A DNA stretch of 64,000 bases from Sulfitobacter brevis (GCF_900112755.1 NZ_FOMW01000006.1:186001-250000), one strand, 5' to 3'; counted from the stretch's first letter, positions 16,877 to 26,965 are shown. The notes: a model not told the origin generated them from the letters alone. Made by a program: numbers and translations.

Positions 16877-17389
16877 TCAGGAGGCGGGATTCGGCTTCTG
16901 CGCAGGGGCGGATTTAGCGCCTGGGTTAAGCGGATCGTCCTGGCGCTGTACAGAGCCTTCGAAATGCGCACCGGATTCGATGGCGATGGTCTTGTGGATG
17001 ATGTCACCCTCGACCCGCGCAGTCGAAGTTAGGCGGACCTTGAGACCACGGACACGACCGACGATACGGCCATTAATCACCACGTCATCGGCAATAACTT
17101 CGCCTTTGATGGTCGCGGTCTCACCGATGGTCAGCAGGTGAGCACGAATGTCGCCTTCGACAGTGCCCTCGACCTGAATGTCACCGGTTGTTTTCATGTT
17201 GCCGGTCACATGCAGATCAGCCGAGAGGACCGATGCAGGCGGCTTGGCCTTCGGCGCGCTGGCCTTGAATTCATTGGGCTTTGGCGCAGATGATCCACCG
17301 CTTTGTGGCTGGGCCTGTGGCACAGCCGGCTTGGACGCATCAGCATCCTTATTAGGGGCGGGATCGTTGATTTTGCTCTTAGAAAACAT
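16877..17389 (-). CDS. Bactofilin family cytoskeletal protein
   Basis: 170 residues. Residues 1-55 are a Pro/Ala/Lys-rich disordered tail, followed by a DUF583 beta-helix of short repeats (SADLHVTGNMKTTGDIQVEG, VEGDIRAHLLTIGETATIKG, VINGRIVGRVRGLKVRLTST) and a disordered C-terminus. Bactofilins polymerise without nucleotide at the membrane and often place cell-wall enzymes. The gene overlaps the end of the upstream M23 peptidase gene by 11 bases, a pairing known in other bacteria, which suggests the filament positions or regulates that peptidase. Confidence 0.92.
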   Translation of the reverse strand: MFSKSKINDPAPNKDADASKPAVPQAQPQSGGSSAPKPNEFKASAPKAKPPASVLSADLHVTGNMKTTGDIQVEGTVEGDIRAHLLTIGETATIKGEVIADDVVINGRIVGRVRGLKVRLTSTARVEGDIIHKTIAIESGAHFEGSVQRQDDPLNPGAKSAPAQKPNPAS

Positions 17390-18704
17390 CGTTTGCAGCC
17401 TTGATATAGATCATGGGGTTAACAGCATTCCCGCCAACGCGGACTTCATAGTGGAGGTGGACACCGGTCACCCGTCCTGAGGCTCCCATATCACCAATGT
17501 GCTGTCCGCGCGAGACTCTTTGTCCAACTTTTACGCGCAGCTTCGACATATGGGCATATCGTGTCTCGATGCCGAAATCATGCTGGATCTTGACCAGACG
17601 CCCATATCCTGACTGCCAGCCAGAGTGCACCACAACACCGTCTGCCGTCGCGTAGAGCGGGGTGCCCATACCGGCGGCGAAATCGACGCCCGAGTGCATC
17701 CGGCGACCACCGGTTTTAGGGTCGCGGCGATAACCGAACTGACTGGTGAAACGGAAGGAATTCTTGACCGGATTCGCGAAGGGCGCTTTTTGCGCGGCGA
17801 TCCGGTAGAGGTTCAACTTGTCCATCTGGCCCAGCAGACGGTTGGCGCGCAGCGTATCTGCGGTAGGGTCTTCGCCACGGGTGGTAAAGCTCAGCGGCGT
17901 CATCGGGCCGCCTTGGCCGGAATAACCGCGCTTTACGGTGGCCAGAATACGGTCGGTCGGCATGCCTGCATTGCGGAACATCTTGTCGAGCGGCGCAACC
18001 GAGACGGTCATCGCTTCTTCAAGCTGGCGAAATATCGCGTCGTTCTGGTCGCGCATCAGGGCAATTTTCTGGGTCAGCTCGTCGGCTTGCAGCAGCGCAT
18101 CCTGTGCATCAAGCACCACCTGATCACGCTCTTCGGCGGTGCGCGCCAAAGCGGCAGACAGAAAGTCGATTGGCACATTGCTGGTGCTGGTCTGAACCGC
18201 ACCGGCCCCGTTGTCGCCGCTCTCTTGAATGGCGGCCAACTTGTTGCGCGCGGTTTCGCGGTCTTTCATGGTGCTGCGCAGAGTGGTCTGGATCACGTCG
18301 ATCCCTGTTTCCAGCTCGCGGCGGCGTGTCTCTGATTCGAGCAGCTCCGATTGCATCACCGAAATCTGCTTCAGTGCGGCGTTAAAGCGTTCTTGTGCAG
18401 CCAGCGCTTCTTCGGCGCGGCCATCGCGTTGCGAGGACAAATCGTTCAACCGCGCCTGATAGGTACGCTGATCACGTTTGGCCTGCTCGCGGAAATTGCC
18501 CGAGCCGATACTGTCCATCAAAATGATCGCCGTGGCGACAATTGACCATGAAACCAAAGCGGTACAACCCGCAAAGGCGATAAGCTGTGTGCCGGCCCGC
18601 AACCGGATGAATCGGGTATCGTTGTCAGATTTCAGGAATACGCGTCGTTCTGGAAAGTACGATTCCAGCAAGGAATGTACTTTGATAGCGAGCCTTGTAC
18701 GCAC
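17379..18704 (-). CDS. Membrane-anchored M23 family peptidoglycan endopeptidase
   Basis: 441 residues. A basic cytoplasmic segment (1-38) precedes one membrane helix (about 40-62, LIAFAGCTALVSWSIVATAI), a periplasmic coiled coil (about 75-150), a linker, and a C-terminal LytM domain with zinc ligands in HSGVDFAAG (His and Asp) and HLHYEVRVGG (HxH). The complete zinc site suggests an active enzyme rather than an EnvC-like activator. The N-terminal part fits a family I remember as Rhodobacterales-specific (DUF5930). The cytoplasmic tail could contact the bactofilin encoded immediately downstream. Confidence 0.92.
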   Translation of the reverse strand: MRTRLAIKVHSLLESYFPERRVFLKSDNDTRFIRLRAGTQLIAFAGCTALVSWSIVATAIILMDSIGSGNFREQAKRDQRTYQARLNDLSSQRDGRAEEALAAQERFNAALKQISVMQSELLESETRRRELETGIDVIQTTLRSTMKDRETARNKLAAIQESGDNGAGAVQTSTSNVPIDFLSAALARTAEERDQVVLDAQDALLQADELTQKIALMRDQNDAIFRQLEEAMTVSVAPLDKMFRNAGMPTDRILATVKRGYSGQGGPMTPLSFTTRGEDPTADTLRANRLLGQMDKLNLYRIAAQKAPFANPVKNSFRFTSQFGYRRDPKTGGRRMHSGVDFAAGMGTPLYATADGVVVHSGWQSGYGRLVKIQHDFGIETRYAHMSKLRVKVGQRVSRGQHIGDMGASGRVTGVHLHYEVRVGGNAVNPMIYIKAANDVF

Positions 18705-18884
18705 GTGATTTTTTCCTTCTTCCGTCCCGTCAGACCGGCCAAACTCCCCTTTGGCATATCTGCATTTGCATTGTCCTTAGCCACTGAACCCTCATCGGGC
18801 AACCCTGTTGACCTATCACGCTGCGGCATTCAGCCGGTTTGTGACCATTGGGCAAATATCCGCCGATACCAAGACCTTGCCGGA

Positions 18885-19700
18885 TTACGTTGATCCTTCG
18901 GCGGTCAACGGCCAGTAAAAATCGGGAGGAATCCCTGCTTCTGCACGCTTTTCCTCGTTGAAGGGCGGCTTGAGATCGCCGTGGAAATACTTGCGCACTA
19001 AGGTATGAAAACGCTCCTTGGGGTCTTCGTCAAAACGCCCGCACAAAAAGTGAAACCACTTGCTGCCATAGGCAACATGGGCAACTTCCTCGGCGTAGAT
19101 CGTCTCCAAGGCAGCCACCGCGCCGGTGTCCTTGGCGCGTTTGAAAACCTCGATCATGCCGGGGGTCACATCGAGGCCACGGGCCTCCAGCACCATCGGC
19201 ACCACGGCAAGCCGGCCCATCAGATCATCTGCGGTATCCTCGGCGGCGCGCCACATGCCAGCATGGGCTGCCAGCGCCCCGTAATGGCTGCCCGCCGCTT
19301 CAAGACAATCGCTCATCAGATTGAAATGTTTGGATTCTTCATCCGCAGCTTTCACCCAGTCGTCATAAAACCCCATCGGCAGTTTCACATCGCAAAACCG
19401 CGCGATGATATCCCAATGCAGGTCGACGGCGTTCAATTCGATATGTGCGACCGCGTGCAGCAGCGCGATGCGCCCCTCTGGCGTGCCGGGCTTGCGACGC
19501 GGCACTTCACGCGGGCTAAGCAACTCGGGCTTCGCGGGCCGTGCCGGATGTAGCGGCGGATCAGCGCGGCCAATTTCTGGCGTCTCACCCGTCGCGCGTG
19601 CGGCCTGCCATTCAGCGGCAAACCCGCGTGACAGGGCAGTTTTTTCGCGACCTTCTGCCGTGCGCAAAACCGCTTCGGCCATTTGGGCAAGCGCAATCAC
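18885..19700 (-). CDS. DUF455 ferritin-like protein
   Basis: 271 residues of the DUF455 family (COG2833), a ferritin-like four-helix fold of unknown role. Possible metal ligands are the Glu and His residues in HIELNAVDLHWD, KAADEESKHFNLM and IYAEEVAHVAYGSKW. GTG at 19700 overlaps the bcp stop (GTGA); ATG at 19682 is possible. Coupling to a thiol peroxidase gene hints at a role in peroxide or iron handling, which is inference from context only. Confidence 0.88.
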   Translation of the reverse strand: MIALAQMAEAVLRTAEGREKTALSRGFAAEWQAARATGETPEIGRADPPLHPARPAKPELLSPREVPRRKPGTPEGRIALLHAVAHIELNAVDLHWDIIARFCDVKLPMGFYDDWVKAADEESKHFNLMSDCLEAAGSHYGALAAHAGMWRAAEDTADDLMGRLAVVPMVLEARGLDVTPGMIEVFKRAKDTGAVAALETIYAEEVAHVAYGSKWFHFLCGRFDEDPKERFHTLVRKYFHGDLKPPFNEEKRAEAGIPPDFYWPLTAEGST

Positions 19701-20158
19701 AGCGCGCGTACCGCTTCCAGTACCTCATCGACGTGCCCGTCCACTTTCACCTTGCGCCAAATCCGCACGACGTCACCGCGCGGGCCAATCAGGAAGGTCG
19801 CACGCTCGATCCCCATCGACTTTTTGCCGTAGAGGTTTTTCTCGACCCAAACGCCGTAATCCTCGGTCACCGTGCCCTCGCTATCCGACAGCAGCGGCAC
19901 TGTTAGCGCATGCTTGGCAGCAAATCGGTCATGCTTTTCCATCGTATCGCGAGATATGCCAAAGACCTTGGCGCCTGCGGTCTCAAACGCCTCAAGCTGC
20001 TCGGAAAAGCCGATGCCTTCTTTGGTGCAGCCCGGCGTATCGTCACGCGGATAGAAAAAAAGCACCACAATACTGCCGCGCAAACCAGCGAGGTGAACCT
20101 CGCCCCCGCCGGTGACGGGGAGGGTAAAGTCGGGCGCGGTCTGATGGATCTGGGGCAT
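19697..20158 (-). CDS. bcp: Thioredoxin-dependent thiol peroxidase (Bcp/PrxQ family)
   Basis: 153 residues with FFYPRDDTPGCTKEGIGFSE, where the Cys is the peroxidatic residue. The resolving cysteine found five residues later in many PrxQ proteins is absent (CTKEGIG instead of CxxxxC), and I see no other Cys in the protein, so it should work as a one-Cys enzyme reduced by an external thiol. GIERATFLIGPRGDVVRIWR is the usual C-terminal block. ATG 20158 is preferred over GTG 20164. It reduces peroxides in the cytoplasm and is coupled to the DUF455 gene. Confidence 0.93.
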   Translation of the reverse strand: MPQIHQTAPDFTLPVTGGGEVHLAGLRGSIVVLFFYPRDDTPGCTKEGIGFSEQLEAFETAGAKVFGISRDTMEKHDRFAAKHALTVPLLSDSEGTVTEDYGVWVEKNLYGKKSMGIERATFLIGPRGDVVRIWRKVKVDGHVDEVLEAVRAL

Positions 20159-20255
20159 GGTCACTTTCTATTCACTTAGGAGCGTCTATATTGCCCTGAC
20201 ATAGTAAGGCGAAATTGGCGAGGGCCAAGGCCTCAGAGGCGAATCCACCAGACTC

Positions 20256-23200
20256 ATGACACAAATTCCCCCCCGGTCTTCAGCGCCGCCCCGCCGCCGC
20301 CGGCTTCGCCGCGCAGGGATGTGGCTTTTGGCCGTCGTGCTGGTGCTGAGCACGGCGACTGCGGGTGGCATAATTTATCTGACAGGGCGGCCGATCACCA
20401 CGCCAGAGTGGTTGCAGCAGCGCATCGAGACCCGCATCGCCGAAGCCCTGCCGCAAGTCCGTGTGCAGTTTGGCGAGATGACGCTGGTGGTGGACAAGGG
20501 CTGGCGCCCGCGTGTGCGGCTGCGCGATGTGGCGGTCAATGCCGCTTCGGGCGCCGAGATTGTACGGTTTAACGAACTCAAAGCCAGCTTTGCCATGCGC
20601 CCCTTGCTCGACGGACTGGTGCAGCCGCGCGATATCGCCCTCTCGGGGGTCTTTGTCACTTTGAGGCGGGGAACGAACGGGCGTGTGTCGCTGACCGCAG
20701 GTACCGGCACCGCCGCACCGGCGAGCGAAGCCGCCAGCATTCCGCAACTGATCGGGCAGGTGGACCGTTTGCTGGCCACGCCTGCGCTCAGCGCATTGGC
20801 CCGCGCCGAAATTCGCGCCTTGACCATCCGTTATGAGGACGCGCGGTCCAAACGGGCATGGACCATCGATGGCGGGCGGCTGTTGCTGGCGCGAGAAGGC
20901 GACGATTTGACCATCGGGGCGGATCTTGCCGTGCTCAGCGGCGGAGCCGAAGCGGCGACGCTCTCTGCCAATTACACCAGCCGGATCGGCGAACATGCCG
21001 CCGAGTTTGGCGTGTCCTTCGAAGGGGTTGCTGCCAGCGATATCGCCGCCCAAGCCCCTGTATTTGCTTGGCTCGACGTCTTGCGTGCGCCGATCTCGGG
21101 CGCGGTGCGCAGCGGGATCGAGCCATCGGGACGGTTTGCGCCGCTCAACGCGACCTTGCAGATCGGCGCGGGCGTGGTGCAGCCCAACAATCAGACCACG
21201 CCGATCCCGTTTGATGGCGCGCGCAGTTATTTCAGCTATGACCCCGCAGATCAGGTTTTGCAGTTCGATGAGGTTTCGGTGCAAAGCAAGTGGATCACCG
21301 GACTGGCCAGTGGCAGCGCCGTGCTGGGCACCGCTGGCAAGGGCGGCCCGCTCACCGATCTGGTTGGCCAGTTCAACCTGCGTGATCTTGTCGCCAGCCC
21401 GCGCAGCTTTTACGCCGATCCCGTAACGCTTGAGGAAGCGGATGTTGATTTTCAACTCAGCCTCAATCCGTTTCGGGTGCAATTGGGGCGTTTGCAAATT
21501 TCCGATCAGGGCCAGACTCTGCTGGTCGATGGTGAATTGGCGGCGGAGCCCGCGGGCTGGCGCATCGCGCTGAATGGCTGGATGGATGGCATCCGGCCCG
21601 AGCGTATCCTATCGCTCTGGCCCGAAGGCATCGGTTTCAAAACCCGCAAGTGGCTGACCGAAAATCTGATCGAAGGCACTTTGCAGGATATCGACGTCGC
21701 TCTGCGCCGAACCCCCGATGCCGCGCCCGAAGTCTATCTGGCTTTTGATTATCAAGACGCCAGCGTGCGGTTTATGAAAACGATGCCGCCGGTGACCCAA
21801 GGCCGTGGCCACATGAGCATCGTCGACAAGCGTTTGGTGGTTTCGCTCGATTCGGGGCAGGTGGTTGCGCCGCAGGGCGGGGCGGTGACGCTGGCAGGCA
21901 GTTCGTTCATCATGCCGGACATCACCGTCAAGGATGGCCCGCCGGCAGTCATCCGGCTTGAAACCCGTTCAACCGTAACCGCGACGCTGGCATTGCTGGA
22001 CGTGGAGCCGATGCGCGTGATGCAAAAGGCCAAGCTGCCGATCGATCTGATGAACGGTCGTGCGGCGATGGAGGGGACCATCGCTCTGCCCCTGAAAAAA
22101 GGCACCAAGCCTGATGCAATCAACTATCATTTCACTGGCGATCTGACGGCGGTTAAGACCGAAAAACTTATCAAGGGCCGCAGGCTGACCGCCTCGAAAA
22201 TCGCAGTGAATGTGGATAATCGCGCGCTGAATCTTTCGGGGGCTGCGCAGCTTGACGGCGTCGATGTAAAGGGTGCTTGGGCGCAACCGATCGGACCCGG
22301 AGCCAGCAAAAGCCGGCTGGAGGGCCAGCTTGCCCTTGGTCCCGACGCCCTTGAGGCTTTCAACATCAGCTTGCCGCCGGGCACGATCGCCGGGGCGGGC
22401 ACGGCGGATATAACCCTTGATCTGCAAAAAGGCAGCGTCCCGCGTTTTGCGCTCTCCTCTAATCTGCGCGGGCTGAAAGTGGCTGTGCCGCAACTGTCGT
22501 GGGTGAAACCTGCCGCCAGTGCTGGCAAGTTTGAGCTGTCGGGCACCCTTGGCCCGGTGCCGCAGGTCGAGCGGTTGCATGTCGAGGGCGCGGGCCTCAG
22601 CGCCACGGGGTCGGTCTCTCTCGGGGAGGGCGGCACGATGGAGCGGCTCCGCTTTGACAGGGTGCGGCTGGGTGACTGGCTCGATGTGCCGGTTGATCTG
22701 GTCGGGCAGGGCAAAGGGCGTCCGGTGCAAGTGGTGCTGCGCGGCGGTGCGCTGGATCTGCGCCGCGCGGAGTTTGGCAAATCCAAGCCAACGGGCCAGA
22801 AAACCCCGCCGATGCAAGTCACACTCGACCAGCTTCGCATTACCGACACCATCGCCCTGACGGGTTTGCGCGGCAATTTCGATACCGCCCGAGGGCTCGA
22901 TGGCAGCTTTGAGGCGCGGATCAACGGAACGGTGCCGGTGCAGGGCAGGGTGCTGCCGCAAAACGGGCGCAGCGCAGTCCAGTTGCTCTCCTCAGATGCG
23001 GGCGGCGTCCTTCGCGGAGCAGGGCTGCTCAATCAGGTGGCCGGCGGACAGTTATCGTTGATCCTGCTGCCAGTCGGCACCGGCGGTGCATTTGACGGGT
23101 TGCTGACAGTGGGCGACGTCGCAGTCAAAGACGCGCCCGGCATCGCGGCTTTGGTCAATGCGGTGTCCGTGGTGGGGTTGGTTAACGAGCTTAATGGCGA

Positions 23201-23708
23201 CGGGATATATTTTGACGAGGTCGAGGCCAAGTTCCGGCTCACCCCGAACCGGCTGACCTTGACGGAGGCAAGTGCTGTCGGCGCATCGTTGGGGCTGTCG
23301 ATGGATGGCGTCTACGCGCTTGATAGCGGGATGATCGACATGCAGGGCGTTATCAGCCCTGTGTATTTGCTCAATGGAATTGGCTCGGTGCTGACCCGCA
23401 AGGGCGAAGGCCTGATTGGATTCAACTATGGCCTGACTGGTCCGGCCAAATCGCCGTCGGTGTCGATCAACCCGCTGTCGGCGCTGACGCCGGGCATGTT
23501 TCGCGATATCTTTCGCCGGCCCCCGCCCAAATTGCCAAATGTGGAGGGGGCGGCACCTGCGCCAACCTCCCCGACGCTTGCAACCCGGCCGCCCTCAAAC
23601 AGCCCGCAAACCACAGCACCAGCCCCCTCCACGGCGCCCACAACCGCGCCTGCTGTGTCCCAGCCTGCGCCAACACCAGCTACCCCTTTTGATTTCGAAG
23701 GTCGGTAG
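20256..23708 (+). CDS. AsmA/YhdP-like DUF3971 giant envelope protein
   Basis: 1150 residues. A very basic N-terminus (PPRRRRLRRAG) precedes one membrane helix at about 22-45 (MWLLAVVLVLSTATAGGIIY), so the bulk is periplasmic. The body is a long beta-rich repeat region with DUF3971/AsmA-like segments (IALNGWMDGIRPERILSLWP; GIAALVNAVSVVGLVNELNG; YALDSGMIDMQGVISPVYLL). A Pro/Thr/Ala-rich tail covers the last 55 residues. AsmA-like proteins such as YhdP and TamB are thought to bridge the periplasm and carry phospholipids to the outer membrane; that role is inferred here. The gene is divergent from bcp and precedes queA. Confidence 0.87.
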   Translation: MTQIPPRSSAPPRRRRLRRAGMWLLAVVLVLSTATAGGIIYLTGRPITTPEWLQQRIETRIAEALPQVRVQFGEMTLVVDKGWRPRVRLRDVAVNAASGAEIVRFNELKASFAMRPLLDGLVQPRDIALSGVFVTLRRGTNGRVSLTAGTGTAAPASEAASIPQLIGQVDRLLATPALSALARAEIRALTIRYEDARSKRAWTIDGGRLLLAREGDDLTIGADLAVLSGGAEAATLSANYTSRIGEHAAEFGVSFEGVAASDIAAQAPVFAWLDVLRAPISGAVRSGIEPSGRFAPLNATLQIGAGVVQPNNQTTPIPFDGARSYFSYDPADQVLQFDEVSVQSKWITGLASGSAVLGTAGKGGPLTDLVGQFNLRDLVASPRSFYADPVTLEEADVDFQLSLNPFRVQLGRLQISDQGQTLLVDGELAAEPAGWRIALNGWMDGIRPERILSLWPEGIGFKTRKWLTENLIEGTLQDIDVALRRTPDAAPEVYLAFDYQDASVRFMKTMPPVTQGRGHMSIVDKRLVVSLDSGQVVAPQGGAVTLAGSSFIMPDITVKDGPPAVIRLETRSTVTATLALLDVEPMRVMQKAKLPIDLMNGRAAMEGTIALPLKKGTKPDAINYHFTGDLTAVKTEKLIKGRRLTASKIAVNVDNRALNLSGAAQLDGVDVKGAWAQPIGPGASKSRLEGQLALGPDALEAFNISLPPGTIAGAGTADITLDLQKGSVPRFALSSNLRGLKVAVPQLSWVKPAASAGKFELSGTLGPVPQVERLHVEGAGLSATGSVSLGEGGTMERLRFDRVRLGDWLDVPVDLVGQGKGRPVQVVLRGGALDLRRAEFGKSKPTGQKTPPMQVTLDQLRITDTIALTGLRGNFDTARGLDGSFEARINGTVPVQGRVLPQNGRSAVQLLSSDAGGVLRGAGLLNQVAGGQLSLILLPVGTGGAFDGLLTVGDVAVKDAPGIAALVNAVSVVGLVNELNGDGIYFDEVEAKFRLTPNRLTLTEASAVGASLGLSMDGVYALDSGMIDMQGVISPVYLLNGIGSVLTRKGEGLIGFNYGLTGPAKSPSVSINPLSALTPGMFRDIFRRPPPKLPNVEGAAPAPTSPTLATRPPSNSPQTTAPAPSTAPTTAPAVSQPAPTPATPFDFEGR

Positions 23709-23832
23709 GCGGTTCGACACCCGTGCCTGCACGTTTTTGACGGTGGACGCGCCCTAGCGCGGTGCGATAGCAGGCCGCATCGCCAAAGGTGCGCTGCGTC
23801 GCACCAACCCGCCGCCCAACGGAGCCGCCATA

Positions 23833-24885
23833 GTGAAGCTTTCGGATTTCGACTTTGACCTGCCGGAACGGCTGATTGCCACGCGCCCTGCGGTACCGCG
23901 CACCTCGGCGCGGATGCTGGTCGCCGATGGTGATACGATCCATGACGCCCGCGTAAGCGACCTGACCGACTGGCTGCGCGCCGGTGATCTGTTGGTGCTG
24001 AACGATACCCGTGTGATCCCCGCACGGCTAAGCGGCCAGCGCCGCCGCGACAGCAAACAAGGCCCCGTCACCGCCAAAATCGAAGTAACTTTGCTGGAGC
24101 CGCGCAGCGATGGCACGTGGTCCGCGCTGCTCAAACCGCTGCGCAAGGTCCATGAGGGCGAGGAAATCGTCTTTAGTGACCAATTAAGCGCCACCTTGGA
24201 GGGCACCGCCGACGGGCAGGGCCACTTGCGGTTTAATTGCGCAGGCGAAGATTTTGACACTGCGCTGGCCGGGGCAGGTTCGATGCCGCTGCCGCCCTAT
24301 ATCGCGGCGAAACGTCCCGCCGATGCGCAGGACATGACCGATTACCAAACCGTGTTCGCCCGAAATTCCGGTGCCGTAGCGGCCCCGACAGCTTCGTTGC
24401 ATTTCGATGACGAACTGTTGGCGCGGCTGCAAGATCTGGGCGTTGAGTTTGTTCATGTCACCCTGCATGTCGGCGCGGGGACGTTTCTGCCGGTCAAGGT
24501 CGATGACGTTAGCCAGCACAAGATGCACGCCGAATGGGGGCAGGTGAGCGAGGACGCAGCGGCGCGCATCGCCGCCGCAAAGCGTCAGGGTCGTCGGGTG
24601 ATCCCTGTCGGCACCACCGCGCTGCGGCTGATTGAAACCGCAGCGCGTGGCGGTGAGATTACCCCTTGGCAGGGCGACACCGATATTTTTATCACGCCGG
24701 GGTTCGAGTTTCGGGTCGCTGACGCGCTGATGACTAATTTCCACCTGCCAAAGTCGACACTGATGATGCTGGTCTCGGCGCTGATGGGCCCTGCGCCTAT
24801 CCGGGCGATCTATGCCCATGCTATTGCGGAAGAATACCGCTTCTTCTCCTACGGCGATTCATCGCTGCTTTTGCCAAAGGCGTAA
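23833..24885 (+). CDS. queA: S-adenosylmethionine:tRNA ribosyltransferase-isomerase
   Basis: Forms epoxyqueuosine in tRNA from preQ1 and AdoMet. 350 residues, normal length, starting GTG 23833 after GGAG. Motifs are [52 protein letters not shown], the [12 protein letters not shown] block, and [31 protein letters not shown] (two segments). It lies 124 bases after the AsmA-like gene. Tgt, its usual partner, is not in the window. Confidence 0.96.
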   Translation: MKLSDFDFDLPERLIATRPAVPRTSARMLVADGDTIHDARVSDLTDWLRAGDLLVLNDTRVIPARLSGQRRRDSKQGPVTAKIEVTLLEPRSDGTWSALLKPLRKVHEGEEIVFSDQLSATLEGTADGQGHLRFNCAGEDFDTALAGAGSMPLPPYIAAKRPADAQDMTDYQTVFARNSGAVAAPTASLHFDDELLARLQDLGVEFVHVTLHVGAGTFLPVKVDDVSQHKMHAEWGQVSEDAAARIAAAKRQGRRVIPVGTTALRLIETAARGGEITPWQGDTDIFITPGFEFRVADALMTNFHLPKSTLMMLVSALMGPAPIRAIYAHAIAEEYRFFSYGDSSLLLPKA

Positions 24886-24971
24886 ACGTGCCCGCAAACG
24901 TCGTCCCAAGGGGGTGACTTGATCGGGCAAGACGTTCAGGGAGGGACCTGACCGGTATAAGGATTCGGGCG

Positions 24972-26243
24972 ATGTTTCAGGTTCTGTCGAGCGCATGGGC
25001 GCTGCTGTTGGGGATGTGTCTGCTGATGGTGGGCAACGGCATGCAGGGCACCTTGCTGGGTATCCGCGGCGGCATTGAACAATTTTCGACGTTCCAGATG
25101 TCGATCGTCATGTCGTGCTATTTTGTCGGCTTTCTCGGTGGCTCGCGCATGGCGCCGAGGATGATCCGTCGGGTCGGCCACGTGCGGGTTTTTGCAGCGC
25201 TCGCCTCGATGATCTCGGCGGTGATGATTCTCTACCCGACATTCCCGAACGTGGTGGTCTGGTCCTTGGGCCGCGTGCTGATCGGGTTTTGCTTTTCTGC
25301 GGTTTATGTCACGGCGGAAAGCTGGCTCAACAACGCGGCGACCAATGAAAACCGCGGGCAGGCGTTGTCGCTCTATATGATCGTGCAAACGCTGGGGATC
25401 GTCATTGCGCAGGCCCTACTGCTGACGGCTGATCCCTCCGGCTTCGTGCTTTTCGTCATCCCGTCGATCCTTGTGAGCCTTGCCGTGACGCCGATTTTGC
25501 TGTCGATCAGTCCGACGCCGGCCTTCGATACCACCAAACCGATGAGCCTGCGGGCCTTGATGGATTTTTCGCCTTTGGGATGTGTCGGCATGTTCCTGCT
25601 GGGCGGCGTGTTTTCGGCGCAATTCGGTATGGCATCGGTCTATGGCGCCGAAGCGGGGCTGAGCGTCGCGCAAATTTCGATGTTTGTGGCAATGTTTTTT
25701 GTGGGTTCCGTGATCTTGCAATATCCCATCGGTTGGGTGTCGGACCGGATGGACCGGCGCGGGCTGATTGTAGTCGCCTCATTGGTCGGGGCGGGCGGCT
25801 CGATCCTCGGGATGATGATGGGGCATGAATTTCCCATCCTCCTCGTCTCCGCCTTTATTGTGGGGGGCATGTCCAATCCGCTCTATTCGCTGCTGATCGC
25901 GCACACCAACGACTTTCTGGAACACGAAGACATGGCCGCAGCATCAGGCGGGTTGATATTTATCAACGGCTTAGGGGCGATTTTGGGGCCAATTATTACC
26001 GGCTGGATGATGGGCACCGCGCTTGGGCCGGGCGGGTTTTATCTGTTCACGGCGGTGCTTTTTGTCGCGCTGGCGGGCTACGGCGCCTACCGCTCGACCC
26101 GCCGTGCCGGTGTGCCTGTGGATGAAACTGGCAACTATGTGCCGATTTATCCCTCCGCCACTGCCGTTGCGGTTGAAATCGCACAGGAATACAGCATTGA
26201 GACAGAGAACGACCAAGAGCAAGAAACCGAAAACACCGCTTGA
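24972..26243 (+). CDS. MFS transporter, YcaD-like
   Basis: 423 residues with about 12 membrane helices and a charged cytoplasmic C-terminal tail (residues about 385-423, Glu/Asn-rich). SCYFVGFLGGSRMAPRMIRR is the loop 2-3 signature, and VYVTAESWLNNAATNENRGQ matches the YcaD-like branch (a conserved ESWLN segment). Substrate is unknown. It is spaced 86 bases after queA and 99 bases before the DUF924 gene. Confidence 0.88.
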   Translation: MFQVLSSAWALLLGMCLLMVGNGMQGTLLGIRGGIEQFSTFQMSIVMSCYFVGFLGGSRMAPRMIRRVGHVRVFAALASMISAVMILYPTFPNVVVWSLGRVLIGFCFSAVYVTAESWLNNAATNENRGQALSLYMIVQTLGIVIAQALLLTADPSGFVLFVIPSILVSLAVTPILLSISPTPAFDTTKPMSLRALMDFSPLGCVGMFLLGGVFSAQFGMASVYGAEAGLSVAQISMFVAMFFVGSVILQYPIGWVSDRMDRRGLIVVASLVGAGGSILGMMMGHEFPILLVSAFIVGGMSNPLYSLLIAHTNDFLEHEDMAAASGGLIFINGLGAILGPIITGWMMGTALGPGGFYLFTAVLFVALAGYGAYRSTRRAGVPVDETGNYVPIYPSATAVAVEIAQEYSIETENDQEQETENTA

Positions 26244-26342
26244 CCTTAGGGCATATGTCATTGCTGATATAAAACGTGAGTTTTTTGTAAGGTGGACATG
26301 CGCTTAGGGTGAATTAACCGCGCTAATAGAACAGGAAAGACT

Positions 26343-26921
26343 ATGGCAGGCCCTGAACAGATTTTGCAATTCTGGCTTGATGAGGTTGGCCCCAAGGGCT
26401 GGTATGACGTACGCGAGGATCTGGACCAGACCATTCGCGACCGCTTCTTGCCGATGTGGGAGGAAGCCTGCGAGGGCAAATACTCCCTCTGGCTGACCTA
26501 TCCCTCTGGCGCGTTGGCCTATCTGATTCTAACAGACCAGTTTTCGCGCAATATGTTTCGTAATTCGGGGCGCGCCTTTGCCAGTGACGGTATCGCGTTA
26601 GCGGTGGCGAAATCGGCAATCCACAAGGGGTGGGATATGAAGATCGACCCGCCTGCGCGGCAGTTCTTCTATTTGCCGCTGATGCATTCGGAAAACCTTT
26701 GTGATCAGGAGCGTTGCGTGCGGCTGGTTTGCGAACGGATGCCAAAAACCAGTACCAACCTGCTCCACGCCCGTGCGCACCGCGAAGTGATCCGCCAGTT
26801 TGGCCGCTTTCCCTACCGCAATAGCGCCTTGGGTCGCCATGCTACCGCAGCCGAAGCCGCCTATGTTGACAAGGGCGGATACGGCAGCACCCTGCGCGAT
26901 TTCCAAAGCGTCGCAGCCTAA
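26343..26921 (+). CDS. DUF924 family protein
   Basis: 192 residues of the DUF924 family, an all-helical TPR-like fold of unknown function. Signature stretches are ILQFWLDEVGPKGWYDVRED, ALAYLILTDQFSRNMFRNSG (the LxxxLxLDQFxRNxFR motif), FFYLPLMHSENLCDQERCVR, and FGRFPYRNSALGR. It starts after AGGAAAG. It is followed by the palindromic operator and lpdA, but the operator suggests lpdA has its own promoter. Confidence 0.92.
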   Translation: MAGPEQILQFWLDEVGPKGWYDVREDLDQTIRDRFLPMWEEACEGKYSLWLTYPSGALAYLILTDQFSRNMFRNSGRAFASDGIALAVAKSAIHKGWDMKIDPPARQFFYLPLMHSENLCDQERCVRLVCERMPKTSTNLLHARAHREVIRQFGRFPYRNSALGRHATAAEAAYVDKGGYGSTLRDFQSVAA

Positions 26922-26965
26922 GCGCGCCGATTTCCAGCCAGACACGCAGACGGGTTTTCAACCCC

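Noticed and set aside
20280-21497. 405-codon minus-strand frame opposite the AsmA-like gene
   Set aside because: Composition (Arg/His/Gly/Gln-rich) is typical of antisense shadows; the plus-strand protein has a signal anchor and family segments.
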